Of a stretch of DNA of 64,000 nucleotides, positions 10,615 through 23,100 are shown one piece after another. The notes beneath the pieces were generated by a model. It made no database searches. It saw only the letters and a list, made by a program, of their open reading frames with translations, and was not told where the DNA came from. This stretch comes from Mesostigma viride (taxonomy: Eukaryota > Streptophyta > Mesostigmatophyceae > Mesostigmatales > Mesostigmataceae). The number at the start of each line of letters is the position of its first letter. Position 1 is the first letter of the stretch. The stretch lies in NCBI GenBank assembly GCA_009746045.1, contig RPFO01000072.1, forward strand, positions 2,305,985 to 2,369,984. Direction: 5' to 3'. The translations under genes were made by a program, and so were the position numbers.

Positions 10615-12362
10615 CTAGTTTTTTGACTCAGGTGGGTCTGGGAGTGCTCCACTGCCTGATGGTGGAAGCTGCTCAGGTGGTGCTGGAGGCTCATCCTCGT
10701 CCCCCCCATCCTCCTCATCTGCCAGCAGCTGCATGAGAGCGTTCACCATCCTACGCTTATCCTGTCTGCTGAAGGGCCGAGCGCGGGACTGGAACCTCCC
10801 AGAGGGCTGGAAGTTGGGCTGGAACCCTGGCTGCATCCGGTGATCGCCAGCAGGAACGCCAGGAGGAAGGTTGGGTGGCCTGGGAGATGGCAGGGCGCCA
10901 AAAGGTCCTCTCGTGGCAGGGGGAAACTGGTCCCGTCTAGGGCAGTCCCGTGCAAAGTGACCTGGCTGGTTGCAGATAAAACAGTTACCCTGGGTGGGAT
11001 CCAAGGCATTGAGCTCCCCAGGAGGTCATCCAGCTGGTTCAGGGACTTCTTGATGGGTGGCACTGGCGTGGCCACAGGCTCCCACTTGACAGAAAAAGCA
11101 GGCACACGACAAAGGGTGAGCACATAAGACAACACCTTGTCCCATTGCCAGTCCACGTAGTCGAACTGGGAGAAGTGCTTGTCCACATCCAGTCGCACGT
11201 GGGAGCCATGCCATGCAGTAGTCTGTGAAGCGCCTCTGCGTCAGAGCATTGGGGAATCTTGGCTCTAAGGTTGGTGAATTGCTCCACGAACTGTGGCAGC
11301 GTCAAACCAGCCTGCGTACAGTTAGCCAGTGCGTCCCGATCCATGCGAAGCTGATCCTGGGGTAACAGAAACCGGCGAAAGCCCAATAGGAGAGAGGGGA
11401 GGTCGGTACACGCACGTCCAGCCACAGAACGCAAAAACTCATCAAAACGGTCGCTGGCACTGTCGCTCATCCGCTGCCTAACCATTCTCTTCTGGATGTC
11501 CATCGTGAGACGTTCCTCTGCCTTGGGCCCGTAGTTGGCGAAGTGGATAGCGAAGACATCCTGAAACTTGGTGGAGAAATGGTCGAAGCTGCGATGGGTA
11601 AGGTTGGTCAGCGATAGCTTGTCTACCGACTCCACCTTGGGAAAAGGAACAGTACGAGGATACAAAGACGTGAGCTCCATCACTGGGGCGTGTGGTGCAT
11701 TCTGACTCTCCGGCATTGTCGCAGCCACCGAGAGCCGTGGAGGCTCATGCCCCTGTGCATCTGTCCCTTCATCAACAAAAGGAGCGTCAACCGCATATAC
11801 CCTTCGTGTACCCAGTGTTGGAGACGGTTGATCCACGAAAACAGACTCTCCATCGCCCGCCTGCCCTTGCGACTCAAGTTGCTGCACACGCGCAATAGTC
11901 CTACCCACACTCTTCTCCAGCGCTTCCGCCACACTTCTAGCTCTCGCAGCTTCCTCACGTTCATGTTGTAATCGAATTTTCTCCGCTGTCAGCTCGTCAG
12001 CCGCTAGCCGAGTGCCGTCTCGCCCCGGCACCGTGTTGTAGCCAAAACGAATAGCCGAACCGTATTCGGGTGCTGGCGAACGCGTGTCTCCACGTTGGAA
12101 ACCGTGGTCCACCTCTACCAATGCCACGCAGGGAGGGCTCGCCTGGTTGCACACCGAGGGGCAAGATGGAGAACTTTGGGCCGACCGACAGCGAATATCT
12201 GCGGGAAGCAGACATTAAGGTGGTATCTCCAAATAGTTGACGTCTGGGAGTAGATGATGAAACCCTTTCATCACCGGTCGTCCGTTGAGCTGCTAAAGAT
12301 GTGGTTGCATCTTCAACTCTCTTACTTGATAACGGTGGTTGTGTCTCCGGGTTACTCATCAC
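10615..12362 (-). pseudogene. Gypsy-1 gag with CCHC zinc knuckle, frameshifted
   Basis: The frame opens at 12362 (MMSNPETQPP), shifts near 12150, and continues through a coiled-coil-like stretch and a capsid-like region (DHFSTKFQDVFAIHFANYG, LPQFVEQFTNLRAKIPQ). A one-base change near 11205 shifts it again to LDVDKHFSQFDYVDW. A third shift near 11015 reaches the zinc knuckle CFICNQPGHFARDC and an acidic, Pro-rich tail ending in a stop at 10615. Gag would coat the retrotransposon RNA. Pol begins 27 bp downstream in another frame. Confidence 0.75.
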
Positions 12363-12568
12363 TCCATGGGTCGCGCATGCCGGACTGGGGAACGTTAGAG
12401 ACTTATGGGCTCAAGGCAGTTCTCAGAGCAAGACTGTCACATAAGGATGAGTCACACTCTTAAGAACTGTCCGAATACACAGCATAACGTACCCTCTCTG
12501 GGTCTGGCAAGAATTCCATTGTTAATCGTGAACTAATACTGTCAAGACAACCAACACCTAGGTAGAAT

Positions 12569-12580
12569 CCTCCGATACCA
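12569..12580 (-). other. Gypsy-1 primer binding site
   Basis: On the minus strand TGGTATCGGAGG follows a presumed LTR end (CGTTACA) by one base. It resembles the 3' end complement of initiator tRNA-Met used by many plant Gypsy elements. The second Gypsy in this window has TGGTAGCGGAGG at the same spacing. Confidence 0.6.
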
Positions 12581-12581
12581 A

Positions 12582-13100
12582 TGTAACGACTAAAAATGTT
12601 GTGTTTGCAACAGCCTCAGTATCGAACATTAGCGTGAAAAGATCTTTATACCTGGGTTGGAGTCGCGACAGATAACTTCACGTCCAGAGAAGCAATGAAG
12701 ATGGATCTTCAACAGTTAAGGGAATGAGTCCCCACCCTTGTTAGACACAACAGACAAGTTATATCCAAGTCGACTATCTGTTGAAGTTATAGTCGACTTT
12801 TGGCAAGGGTTGTTTGATTGATGAAACAAGGAAAACCTTGAATTACACCATAGCTTTAGCTCTCACGTACGCACACATGCACGGCCGCCCCAAACAGGAT
12901 AAAAGTCATCGTGCACGCAGCATCCATCCAACCCTAACCCGGAAGGACCAATCAAAAGTGAGGATCACTCAAGATAAGATCTTAGCCTCCGAATCCTCCA
13001 CACAACACAAAGCCAGCACATACGAAATCTCAATGACCTGGAACCAAATCCACCAGGTACAACGGTACTGCAGAGAATCTATGACTGACTAAACAACACC
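12582..13100 (-). other. Probable 5' LTR of Gypsy-1 (far border uncertain)
   Basis: The LTR edge is inferred from TGTAACGAC at 12582 on the plus strand (CGTTACA end on the minus strand) next to the primer binding site. The partner LTR is outside the window, so the outer border and TSD cannot be set. The stretch has no coding signal. It holds an inverted pair around AGTCGACT (12768-12797) that could be promoter structure. Confidence 0.4.
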
Positions 13101-15109
13101 ATGCAAAGTACCCTACGTGGATCAGGCCACGACCAATGAGGGTAGAATGTCCATCTTCCCAGTAAAAGTCCTAAATTTAGGACCAAGTGGAATTAAAAAA
13201 TATATATGCAAACATTAAAATTTGACCCTGGCATTCGTGCCCATGACAGATAACACACTTTTTTAGTTTCTATCAAAAACCTGGGGTCAAATAATTACAT
13301 TTAGTGCATGAATGGGCCCTGCCACCTGCCAGACCTCAAAGCGCGAATTTGGCCAAAATGTGGGTTTTAGGACCATTAGGACCAATTATTGTCAACGCAT
13401 GACCATGCTATCCACACGGTCCCTTGAGCATCTTACAAGCGCTAGGGGACCCTACGAGGCCTTGGGATGGCGGGGCAGCGTATAACAAGGCCATACCCTG
13501 CTGTGGCTGCCTCTATATATATACGCGTGATTAACGGTGTCACGGATGGTGCAGGTAATGCAATATAGGGTTGCATGGTTGCTGAGGTTGCCCGGCTTGA
13601 ACATGGCCCACCCCTTGCGGTAAACTTTCTCTAAGCATATGCCAAACCTTCTTTGACATCACGGACATGCTGGCCACCACCCAGCGATGAAAAAACATTG
13701 CATTTGCATTGCAACTAACACATGAATGCAGCCAAATCAAGTTACAAAACAACGTTGTGCTAACATGCAACGCTTTGTGAGCGAATTCAGGGTGCATGTA
13801 ACACGTAAACAATACTGTATATACTGTCTGAGAACACCCTGAACGACTGCAGGCCATAGGACAATGGTTTATAACTAACACATGAGTAAAACTGCTCTTA
13901 CGCATGTGTGTTTTAGCTGCAGCGGACGACGAAGATAGAGACGTAAAAAATTGTATGACGTAAACCAACTATGTGTGACAGTTATGTGCACAGAGAGCGT
14001 CCCCTCTTTTTAGGCATAGCTGGCTGACTCAAAACACCACGACAGCGTTGCCAGTTACACTCATGATCTAGGACAACCCGGCACTTACCTGCTACTTACG
14101 TCGCCTCATTCCAGATGGTTGCAAAAAAGTCGCTGAAATCCGCAGCGAGGTCAGCTTTCCGAGAGCTGAGCGCACCAAAGCTGGCCAACCGGTTCGACAA
14201 TGATATAAACCACGCTTGTGCTGCGTTCTAGGTCCAAGAAATACCGAAAGTGAAGACCTATAAGGTGCGCTCGCTGCCCAGCCTGAACGTCCCTAAAACA
14301 TGGTCGACAATGGAAATCGGGCAAGAATATCACGGCCCAGGCGCTCCCATGTCAAATACTCCGTTTCTAAACTCCAGACTATAATAAAAATCGTCCACAA
14401 AAATTTCCTGGCTTGATTCGCACCACCATTGCTAATACACTAACATGTTTGTGCCAAAATCGACCCTCCGCGAGCAGACGATCTGCGACCCATTTGTGTT
14501 GTGCCGCTGTGATACAGCGCTACACATAAAAACTTGCGCAGAAAATATTCACAGCCTTTAAGCATAACTAACAACCTTTCGTTTTTGCTACTGGGCGCCC
14601 GAAATGATAAACGCACGTGAAAACGCCGGCCACGATTGTCAGGTCGCCATATCCACCTCACTTCATTCCCGCACCCACTTTTTCGCTCCAAAATCGGTTA
14701 TATTTTTGGTCGAGGTACCTACTTTCCCGCCATTATACCCGGTACCCGGGTACGGAATCCGGGTACCATGTGCCGGTACCACGGGTCGGGTACATCATGC
14801 CGGGTACGGTCCACATGGGGTACGGTCCATATAGTGACCCCCCCCCCCGGTACCTCGGTTATAGTGACCACTAGGACGATTTAGGACAAAGTCCTAAATT
14901 TAGGACCGTGGGATGATTAACAAGAACAATAGATTCGACAGATCTCAGCAGGCCCAATATCTATCAGACGTCGAAGCCTCCTAACTTCTCAAATAATTGT
15001 CCTAAAGAACTCATAATAAGATTCAACAGTAGGAAAACTTTGGATGTAACATTTGGTTGTTACAACATTTATCTCGTTTGCTGGTCAGCTTTACGAACAA
15101 ACGATTGGC
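13101..15109. other. Gene-free repetitive stretch
   Basis: No convincing gene is seen. A 16-bp palindrome GTCCTAAATTTAGGAC occurs near 13167 and again near 14890, each followed by C, so it may bracket an element of about 1.7 kb. Between 14735 and 14870 there is a dense run of GGTACC/GGGTAC motifs with a C-tract and two copies of TATAGTGACC. Open frames here (for example 13968-13540 minus) look random. Confidence 0.5.
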
Positions 15110-15600
15110 CTTCCTATTAAAAATTAAAATTAAATTATAACATGCCTCCGTTGGGAGATCATGAAGCACATATTCCTTGATGGGTGGTGGAGTGGAGAGA
15201 GCCGCGTAATCGGACTATCCTAACGCTAATCTATCTAGTCTAGAAAAATCCTAACTACCCGACTCATCAAAACGCCTCCTCCTCTTGGGGGGAGGTGGCT
15301 TGCCCACAGGGTCGGGCGTGTGAGCCTTGACAATCTTCTGCCACCACGTCTTGTTCTGCATGGCAGTCCAAAGAAGGGAGAGAGAGTGGATGCGGTATTC
15401 AAACTGGGCTGGGACCAGTAGGTCATCCAGCAACATCTGGACGTAGTTCATGACATGTTTCCCTACCCTTTTGGGAATGCCCTTGGGGCCAGGCCAGGTC
15501 GGAATGTACGTGCCGCCCTGGCTGGCCAAGCCGCTGGGGGCCTGCCAGACCAAGAGCGGTGTCGACCTGGCTGGTGCGAGCAAGGTGTCCTACAAATGCT
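15110..15600 (-). mobile_element. LINE 3' fragment, family A (RTE/CR1-like C-terminus)
   Basis: On the minus strand this encodes the C-terminal tail of a non-LTR retrotransposon ORF2 (GPKGIPKRVGKHV, LLVPAQFEYRIHS, GKPPPPKRRRRFDE), then a short 3' UTR and an A/T tail (TTTAATTTTAATTTTTAATA). The same tail and 3' UTR recur at 39262-39640 and 44672-44900. It is strongly 5'-truncated, as is usual for LINEs. Confidence 0.75.
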
Positions 15601-16340
15601 ATCCTACGCTGTGCATGGCCTTCCTATGGAGATCAACAAATTGCGCCGGGCTACCAAGGTAGACGCCCTGGCCACGCAGGTCCCCGATCGAGCTAGATCG
15701 CCAAGCGAACGGCCACCATCGCCGCCCAACCCGCCCGGCCGGGTCGGGCCAGCGATGACCCCTCGACTCGTGCATCCTGGGCGGACCTGCTAGTACGTTC
15801 AAGATCCAGGCAACCGATACCACCACTGCCATTACCATCAAGCTACAGGAGCTGACACGCGCCGCGAGGCTGCGGCTGACCGCGACCGCCGCCGCTGCCG
15901 GGTCATCCCATCAGGCGCTTCGATTAAGGAGCCGGGGGATCGAGACCCCAGACTTTCTTCTCGAAGAGATCAGGCCGGAATCGACTCTTCAGCCGCGCAT
16001 GGAGCTGCCAGGTATCACACTGCAGGGCGCCTACGCACCGCCTGCCCCATCCACGGGACAAGGCTGGGCCCCCAGGTCGATCAGTGGTCCTCACCTTCAG
16101 GGACATCGCTGCGCGAGTAATTCGGTTCCTCTCTCGCCGCAAGAAGCTGGCGCGTACCCCCTGGTCGCTTGACGACGACCTGACGCCAGCCCAGCAGCTA
16201 GCAACAACGCCGCGACCCGAGTGGCCTGACTTTATCCGCCACAAGTCCAACCGTGAGAAGCCCCAAGCGTACCGACTGGCGGAGCGGGGACCTAGCTTGA
16301 TGTCAACAACAAACTGTGGAAGCCCCCCCGGGATCCCCCG
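15601..16340 (+). pseudogene. Possible LINE ORF1 remnant (L1-like), low confidence
   Basis: Plus-strand frames contain EINKLRRATKVDALATQV, then after a frame change VVLTFRDIAARVIRFLSRRK and LDDDLTPAQQ. The second part resembles the RNA-binding and C-terminal region of L1-type ORF1 proteins (an R/K-rich strand then a D-L-(T/S)-P-x-x motif). It lies head to head with the LINE tail at 15110-15600. There are frame breaks and no intact start. An unrelated GC-rich sequence is a possible alternative. Confidence 0.3.
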
Positions 16341-17101
16341 GCCGGTCGGGATAGAGCAAGCTAGTGTTCTAGATCTATGGGCGGGCAATTAGAATGGGAC
16401 AGCCAGTTAGGCATTATTGCACGTCTTGGCATAAAGCACATTATAGCTCAGCATTGCTGCACTAGGCTCTAGCTGTCTAGATTCTATGTGATGGCATTTT
16501 CAGCCATGGCGCCTTGTGGCCATTTGCTCGCGCCTTGGCCAACGTCTTGAGCCCACCTCACCTTATAAGCTATGCATCAGCCTACTGATGGTACTGCATG
16601 GTTATATTGCATCCACAGTGTTGCGCCCCGGCAGGCTCTGCTATGGAGAGAGCGCTCTGTGGCCTGCCCACTTAATTGTGGCAGTAAGAGAAGCTCGGGC
16701 GCCCCCCCTCCTTCTCATTGTGTATGTTCCTTTACTCATGCAAGTACTTGCATATCTGTCTCCCTCCACGCAGGTCTTCGATCCTACTTATCCACGTACG
16801 CGGCTCGATCCCGCCGTCTTCGCGTCTTTCCTCTCAGATAACTACAGTGTACCCTAGTCCTTCCACGACGTTGGAATGCCATGCGTCCAGAAATAGTTGT
16901 CTCACTAGCGTAAGAATAATAATCAGATTTCATCTGAGCTATCTTCTGCAGTAATGTCAGAAGAGACACCATTAATTCCATTTCCGCACTGACGACTAAT
17001 TATGCTCACGAGCATGATGCAGTCCCCATGTAAATCCATTAATTCGTTAAAGGCTTTAGCAAGTAGTTTTGTTAAAGGTAATGAAAAGCCAAGCACACGC
17101 G
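16341..17101. other. Gene-free stretch downstream of the RH39-like gene
   Basis: No coding signal beyond short random frames. Bases about 16655-16740 match 59078-59165 in the same orientation (CTGTGGCCTGCCC, CCTCCTTCTC.TTGTGTAT), so part of this stretch is a dispersed repeat. The 3' UTR of the minus-strand helicase should lie at the right end. Confidence 0.5.
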
Positions 17102-20100
17102 CTATTTGCTTTTCTTCATGTCTCGGTATTTCCGCCTCGTCGTATCTACAGGCCGTGCTGGCTTCTCGATCCCAAACCTGGCGGCGCCCCTGCGCCCGAT
17201 CGGCCGCGGCGCATCTTCCTCTTTACCACCGCGTCTCCCGGGGGGGGCCGACGATGACCGCCCTGTACCAGCCTTGCCACCCGAGGGGGCACCCCATTTC
17301 CCTCCGCTCGCGTCCCGCTCCTTTCCATACCGACCATTTCCCTTCTTGGCCGGGTATGGCCCATCCCTGGACCCATATGCCCGGGGTGGCACGGACTGTG
17401 ACCGGCGCTGCACGCTTGACTCCTCGGATTTGCGCATCGTCAGCTCGACGCGGCTGGACGTGAGGTCGTCCAGCGGCTTGCCGCTGCGGAGCGCGTCTTC
17501 GATCTGCTCGGCGAGCACCTGGTCGCGTTTGGTCAGCAGGCTGGTGATCACACCTGGCAGAGACACGTGGCACGGCCAAGTACATGATGATGATGAAGCA
17601 CAGGATCAAGCCGTCCATATAGGCAACAAGAAGGTGCAACAAACCCCAACAACAGAAGAAGGGTCAACCAGATGCACTGGCTGACATTCATTCACGATCT
17701 GCGTGCCTGCATTCGGAGTGCCATGCGTCAGGCAGCCCCATTTTTAGGACGAACCGTGACAGCTGAGAACCCTAGTTAATGAAAGTAACTGTCCACAAAA
17801 TTGCTGGCAGGCAACACTGCTGCCATCCGTCAAAAGCTTTTGAGCAAAAAAGACAGGCTATGCAAGGTGGGGAACCAGGGGCATCATCCCACAAAATAAA
17901 TACATAGTAACCAGAGTCACCGCAAAATGCATGCGCCGGTGATGGTTAACAAGGTGCCTCGGCTAGGAGGCTCGCATAATGAGAAGCAGCAACAGCATGA
18001 GAAGCAGCAACAGCATGAGAAGCAGAACGGCAGGCTCACCTGTGTTGCCAGCACGCGCGGTGCGCCCTGTCCGATGGATGTAGTCCACCTGGCAGCCCAA
18101 GATATGTCAGGCGCATGGCAGGGAGCAATCATACAAGGAAAAAAGAGATAGTCATGGTGGGCACGGCGTTCGCAGGCTGTGTCTATGCTGCGCACAGGGC
18201 TAATCCTCGGTCTGCTAGCATGTAGTGCTGTTTCAAGCATGCTCTTGCTTCAAGCATGCTGTGCAATCAGGCACAACTGCCTGGTTGGTAGCATCCATGG
18301 CGAGCAGATCATTCCTGTCTGACGGGATGGCACTCGCATGCATAAATGGCATGTGACGGCACTCCCTCACGCACCGGATTCAGTGGGAAGTCAAAATTGA
18401 TGATGTGCTGCACTTGCAAGTCCAGGCCGCGGGCTGCCAGGTCAGAACACACCAGCACCTGCAGGTGGCAGGGGCATGTGAATTGGGCCGTCCTCATCCA
18501 TTGAAGAAAGTTAGTTATGCCCGGCGTAGCATAATTTGCATGCACGCCGGGGTCATGGGGAACTGAAGGGATCACTACAATAGGGCCAATTAGGCCCCGA
18601 CAGTACACGTAAACATGTGCAAGCCCCCCATATCTATGCCGGTCTGAGACGACACCTTCCAGTAGCATGCACGTAGTGCCATGTCAAAGGCCATGCCCAC
18701 TCACGAGCTTGAACATGCCATGACAAACAAAGCAGGCCAGAGACCACCCTCATTACAATTCGTTCAAGTGGCCCGCCGGAGCGGCTGTACAATTTTTCCC
18801 AGTGAGCGCGCTGCCAAGTGTACTTGTGGGCAAATTTTTAGGTGCCCCGTCACTTCGAGGTACTAAAAATTAGGCTACGGTACGAATTCAGCGAATTTCA
18901 GCGAATTTTCAGTCGAACCAAAGGAAGTGACGCCAACTACCAAAACGTTTCCGTTACGAATTTTCAGCCCAACACTCGCGCAAAATGAAGTGACGGCAAC
19001 TACCAAAAAGTTTCCGTTACGAATTTGCACTCCCACACGTTTGCACAAGAGGAAGTGACGGCAACTACCAAAAAGTTTCCGTTACGAATTTTCAGTCCCA
19101 CACTTCGCGCAAATTTTAGTAGGGCTGCACGCAAGCTACCTTTCAAAATTTTGCGCTAGTATGGAACGCAATTCATTCGTCCGGAGGAATGCTGCTCGTC
19201 AACTGCCCCCGTTCAGAAAGTTGCGCCGAACTTTACTTGAGATTTGGAAATCTGAACGTGCGGTTGGAGTTTCGCGGGGAAACCCAAGTTCCCCAAGTAA
19301 TTCACCAATGACGCGCTTCGAACACTTGCCCGCTAAAACCTAAGCAGCCGCTCCGGCTGGCCACTTAAACGAAACTTGATGCTGCACCACGCACGCTCAA
19401 AACCGTCAACGGAAGGCTGCTAGGGAACCAAGAATCTTCTGGCAGATTCCTAGCAAACGTCGCTATCCACCTGCTCGCCCGCTCACTCGTCTGCTCACCA
19501 CCAGAGAGGCATCCGAGCGTCTACCATCCGCGGCATTGCCAGTGCACAGGGTGACGGGGACAAGAAAACGCGTTTCTGAACAGTGACGATTACCCAATAC
19601 TGCGGGTGCCCCTTACAGCCACACAAAGCAGGAAACGAGGCCCCTCATTACCATCCTCTTTATGCTCTCCATGCTCTCCAAGTCTTCATGCTACGAGGCG
19701 CAGCAGTCTGAACGGCAGCTTGGCCCTGCTGAAACACCGCCCATGATACCCCGCAGACTGGTTAAGGAACACAGCAGCGGAAGGAACACAGCAGCTGAAG
19801 CCCCACACCCCTTGCACCAGACTCTTAAGCACGCCCCATTCATTCATTCATTCCATGCCTCCTTTGGGATAGTCACGGACTACCAACTTTTGAGTAGGTA
19901 CCTTCCATCCCTGTTTGATGCACAGCAAGAAGGGGGCATGGACCCACCCCTTCTTGAATTGCCTTGAAAGGCAGGTCACAGGTTAAATTAAACAGCTCAC
20001 TGGGAGAGTCTAGCAACTGCTGTGGGCGCAATAAAGCTTCGACATCGCAAAAGCCGATAGCGGATGCAGTAAGGCTGCCCCGTGCATGGTCCAGTGGCCA

Positions 20101-23100
20101 CAGATAGGCTTGGAACTGACTTAGAGGCGCCGGTGTGGGAGAATATAAAGGCCTCTCCCGGAGCCTAAAGGGTTTTAGGGGCATACCCAGGGTTCACCCA
20201 CAACCCCCATGCCCGCCCCCACCTCCAGTTTGCGCCACAGACCTTTCAGTCGGAACTATACATGCCCCAAAACCTAGACAGACACCCTATCCCCTGAACA
20301 AACCCAACGAACTGACCAACCACTTTAACGCTGGCCCTCGGCATCCCTAATGTCACACCCACGTCCCACAGATACTTTACTCTTAGCATCACTTGATACC
20401 ACCCGAACACCACCCGAACATCACACGCCTTCATCATTCCTTTCCTTTCCCCCCAAGCCCTACCTTTGGCGCGGGCTCTTCGTCGTCATCATAGTCACCA
20501 CCGCCCTCGTCCCCGTCCTTAGCGCCTCCTCGGAACAGCTTCAGACCCTCGGCACGATCCGCTGCTGGCACCGCCCCATGGTAGTTGATTGTCTCCACGC
20601 CGGCATCGTTCAAGTAGTGGTCCACGGCGCGACAGCTGTCCACCGTGTTGCAGAAGACCATCACGCGCTCCTCCTTGCGCACCGCCTTGTCCACCAGCTG
20701 CGGGCGGCAGAATGAAAGAAATTGCCGGACGGGCAGCAGAACAAGAGAAGACATACCATTAGAAAAGAAATAGTGAATAAAAGAAAACAACACAAGAAAA
20801 ATCCAGACAGGTGGCAGAATAAGGCACGGCAAGGCGATTACACGAGGCCACGAGAAAGCCAGATACAAGGCCAGGCAAAGGCCGTACGCGGGCCTGGCAA
20901 TGGATAAAAATAACACAAGCCAGGCCGCGGGATGACCCTAGGGCCAGCCAGAAATAGCAGGCAGCGAGAGGACCCCAAAGGACCCTGTAATTTTCTGCGC
21001 CGAGGACACAGCTGGCCGATGATAGTGTGGTGGTGTGCAACCAGCCGCATGGTTTGTGGCGGTGTGCAACCAGCCACATGGTTTGTGGTGGTGTGCAACT
21101 AACAGTATGATTTTCACAACACCCATGACATCAAACGCAAGGTGTGCACGCGTACCAATCAGCCATGCACCGTGCATTTTTAAAAAAAGGACAAGCTTGA
21201 TGCACCACTTCAAAGAGTAAAAAGAGTGATGAAAAAGAACAAAAAAAACATGGTGTTAAAAGAGGTTGAAGAGATGTGCACTTCAACCTCTTTAAGCCAC
21301 CATGGCAGAGGGCAGAGGGCCAGGGCTGAGATACAATCTTAAGTTAACGGTGAAACATTAGCAAGATTGTATTCTCATAAAACAAAAGAGGCAATGGCGG
21401 ATCATTGCCGGCCTAGCTTGCTAAAGGCATAGTCCACCGGCACACAAGCTGACATCATCCTAAATTATTTAACACGGGCATGCGTCACACCCTGGCCGGA
21501 ACGGTGCTGAACACGCCACTACAAAACTAACGTGGCCACACACACCCAGGCTAGTACGTTACCTGTACAAGCCTTAAAACTGACAAGCATAAATCTCGCC
21601 CATCGCCCCCTTGGACCGGTCCGAGTCCACTATACAATAACTCACTAAAACGTTCAGCCAAAGATTCGTTAAGCAACCAGCCGACCCTACAGGTCCCTAG
21701 CTTCACAGCCGGTGCACTACTAACAAAACCATTATGAATCTCCGCCAGCAAGACGTATAATACCCACTAAAAAATAGCCGCTGACCCTTATAAACAACCG
21801 GTTCTTTCCAGGAGAATTTAGGCGAGCATAAAGAACGGATCCGTCAGCCCATGTCGCAGACAGCCTTCCACATAGCAGGCCAAGGCATAGCGGCCCTATC
21901 TTTCCCGCATGCGTTCATGAAGTACATTCAGAAAACCGAATAGGCTATCCGCGTGTTGGTCATATCCCGCACACAAGCCACCACCACGCGCCTGCTCGAG
22001 GTCGCCGAGCCGGCTGCCCCTCGCTGGCATCCCGTTTGAACAAAATGATGCTATAGTATAGCGTCCCGTAGCCCAGATACAAGTCCGGTAGTAGTATCCC
22101 CGTGACCCAGATACACGTATAGCGTCCCGTGACCCAGATACAAGTCCGGTAGTAGTATCCCCATAACCCAGATACACGTATAGCAACCCTTTCATGTGCA
22201 GGCGGCCACCACGCACCCGCTTGAGGTAGTCGAGCCGGTTCTCCCCTGCCGGCACGGTAATGAAGTTGTGGCGTGCGCTGGCCACCCCCTTGTGCAGCGT
22301 CGACGTCTTCACGTGGGCCATGCTGGGGAACTTCTCGGCGATCATGTTGGCGATGCCCTGTTGTGGCCATGCAGGCACGCGGGAAGGTTGGGACAGGTTG
22401 CAGCCGCAAAGGCAACTTGCACTTGAGAGACACATGGGGACGATGTGTCGCACATCTTGGTGAAAGATGTTTGAGGAAAGATGTGGCACACAAGGGGAAC
22501 GACAAGGGGGTGGTCACTGCCCCCGCCTCGCCGTGCATCCATCCATCAGGGGTGAAAGGTACCTGAGTGAATGGGAACGAGTCGTTGGCGATCATATCGG
22601 CGATGCACGGCCATGAATGCAAGCGGGGAGGTTTGGACAAGGACCCAGGGACAGTGCAAATGTGACGTTACTCTAAACCACCAAAAAAACACCAATTTTA
22701 CAACCGATTGTACAAATGTACAATTATAAATACCTTTAGCATGCTAGCGAATCAACCTGCGGTACTTTCAAGATGATTGTGGCCACGAGCAAGACTTAAC
22801 TGTGTCAGTAAGCGGTGATGCCTTCTTTAAAATATGCAAGCCTTATTGACGCTTGGATTGGGCGCTTTGACAGAATGTGCATTCTTGAGAATACCTTGAA
22901 CATAAGACTGAAAAAAAAATGATGATAATAATGAAGGTTTTATAATAAGCCTTAACGGCAGTCCAAAGTAAACAAACCGTGAAAGTTTTGCGAACCCACG
23001 CGGAAATCATGAAGGACCCCACCTGGGGGGGTGGAGTGTGTGTGTGTGGGGGGGGGGAGAATTTCCTGCGAATGATACCAACAAACATGGTCATAACCAT

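Larger units (their letters stand above)
6971..12594 (-). mobile_element. Gypsy-1: old Ty3/Gypsy LTR retrotransposon, interrupted by CACTA
   Basis: In minus-strand order the parts are a primer binding site (12580-12569), a gag-like region (12362-10615) and a pol region with protease, RT, RNase H, H2C2 and integrase (10588-6971), the standard Gypsy order. The integrase is cut at 6971 by the CACTA terminus, so the integrase C-terminus and 3' LTR should lie left of the window beyond the CACTA element. At least two gag and two pol frameshifts show it is dead. Confidence 0.85.
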
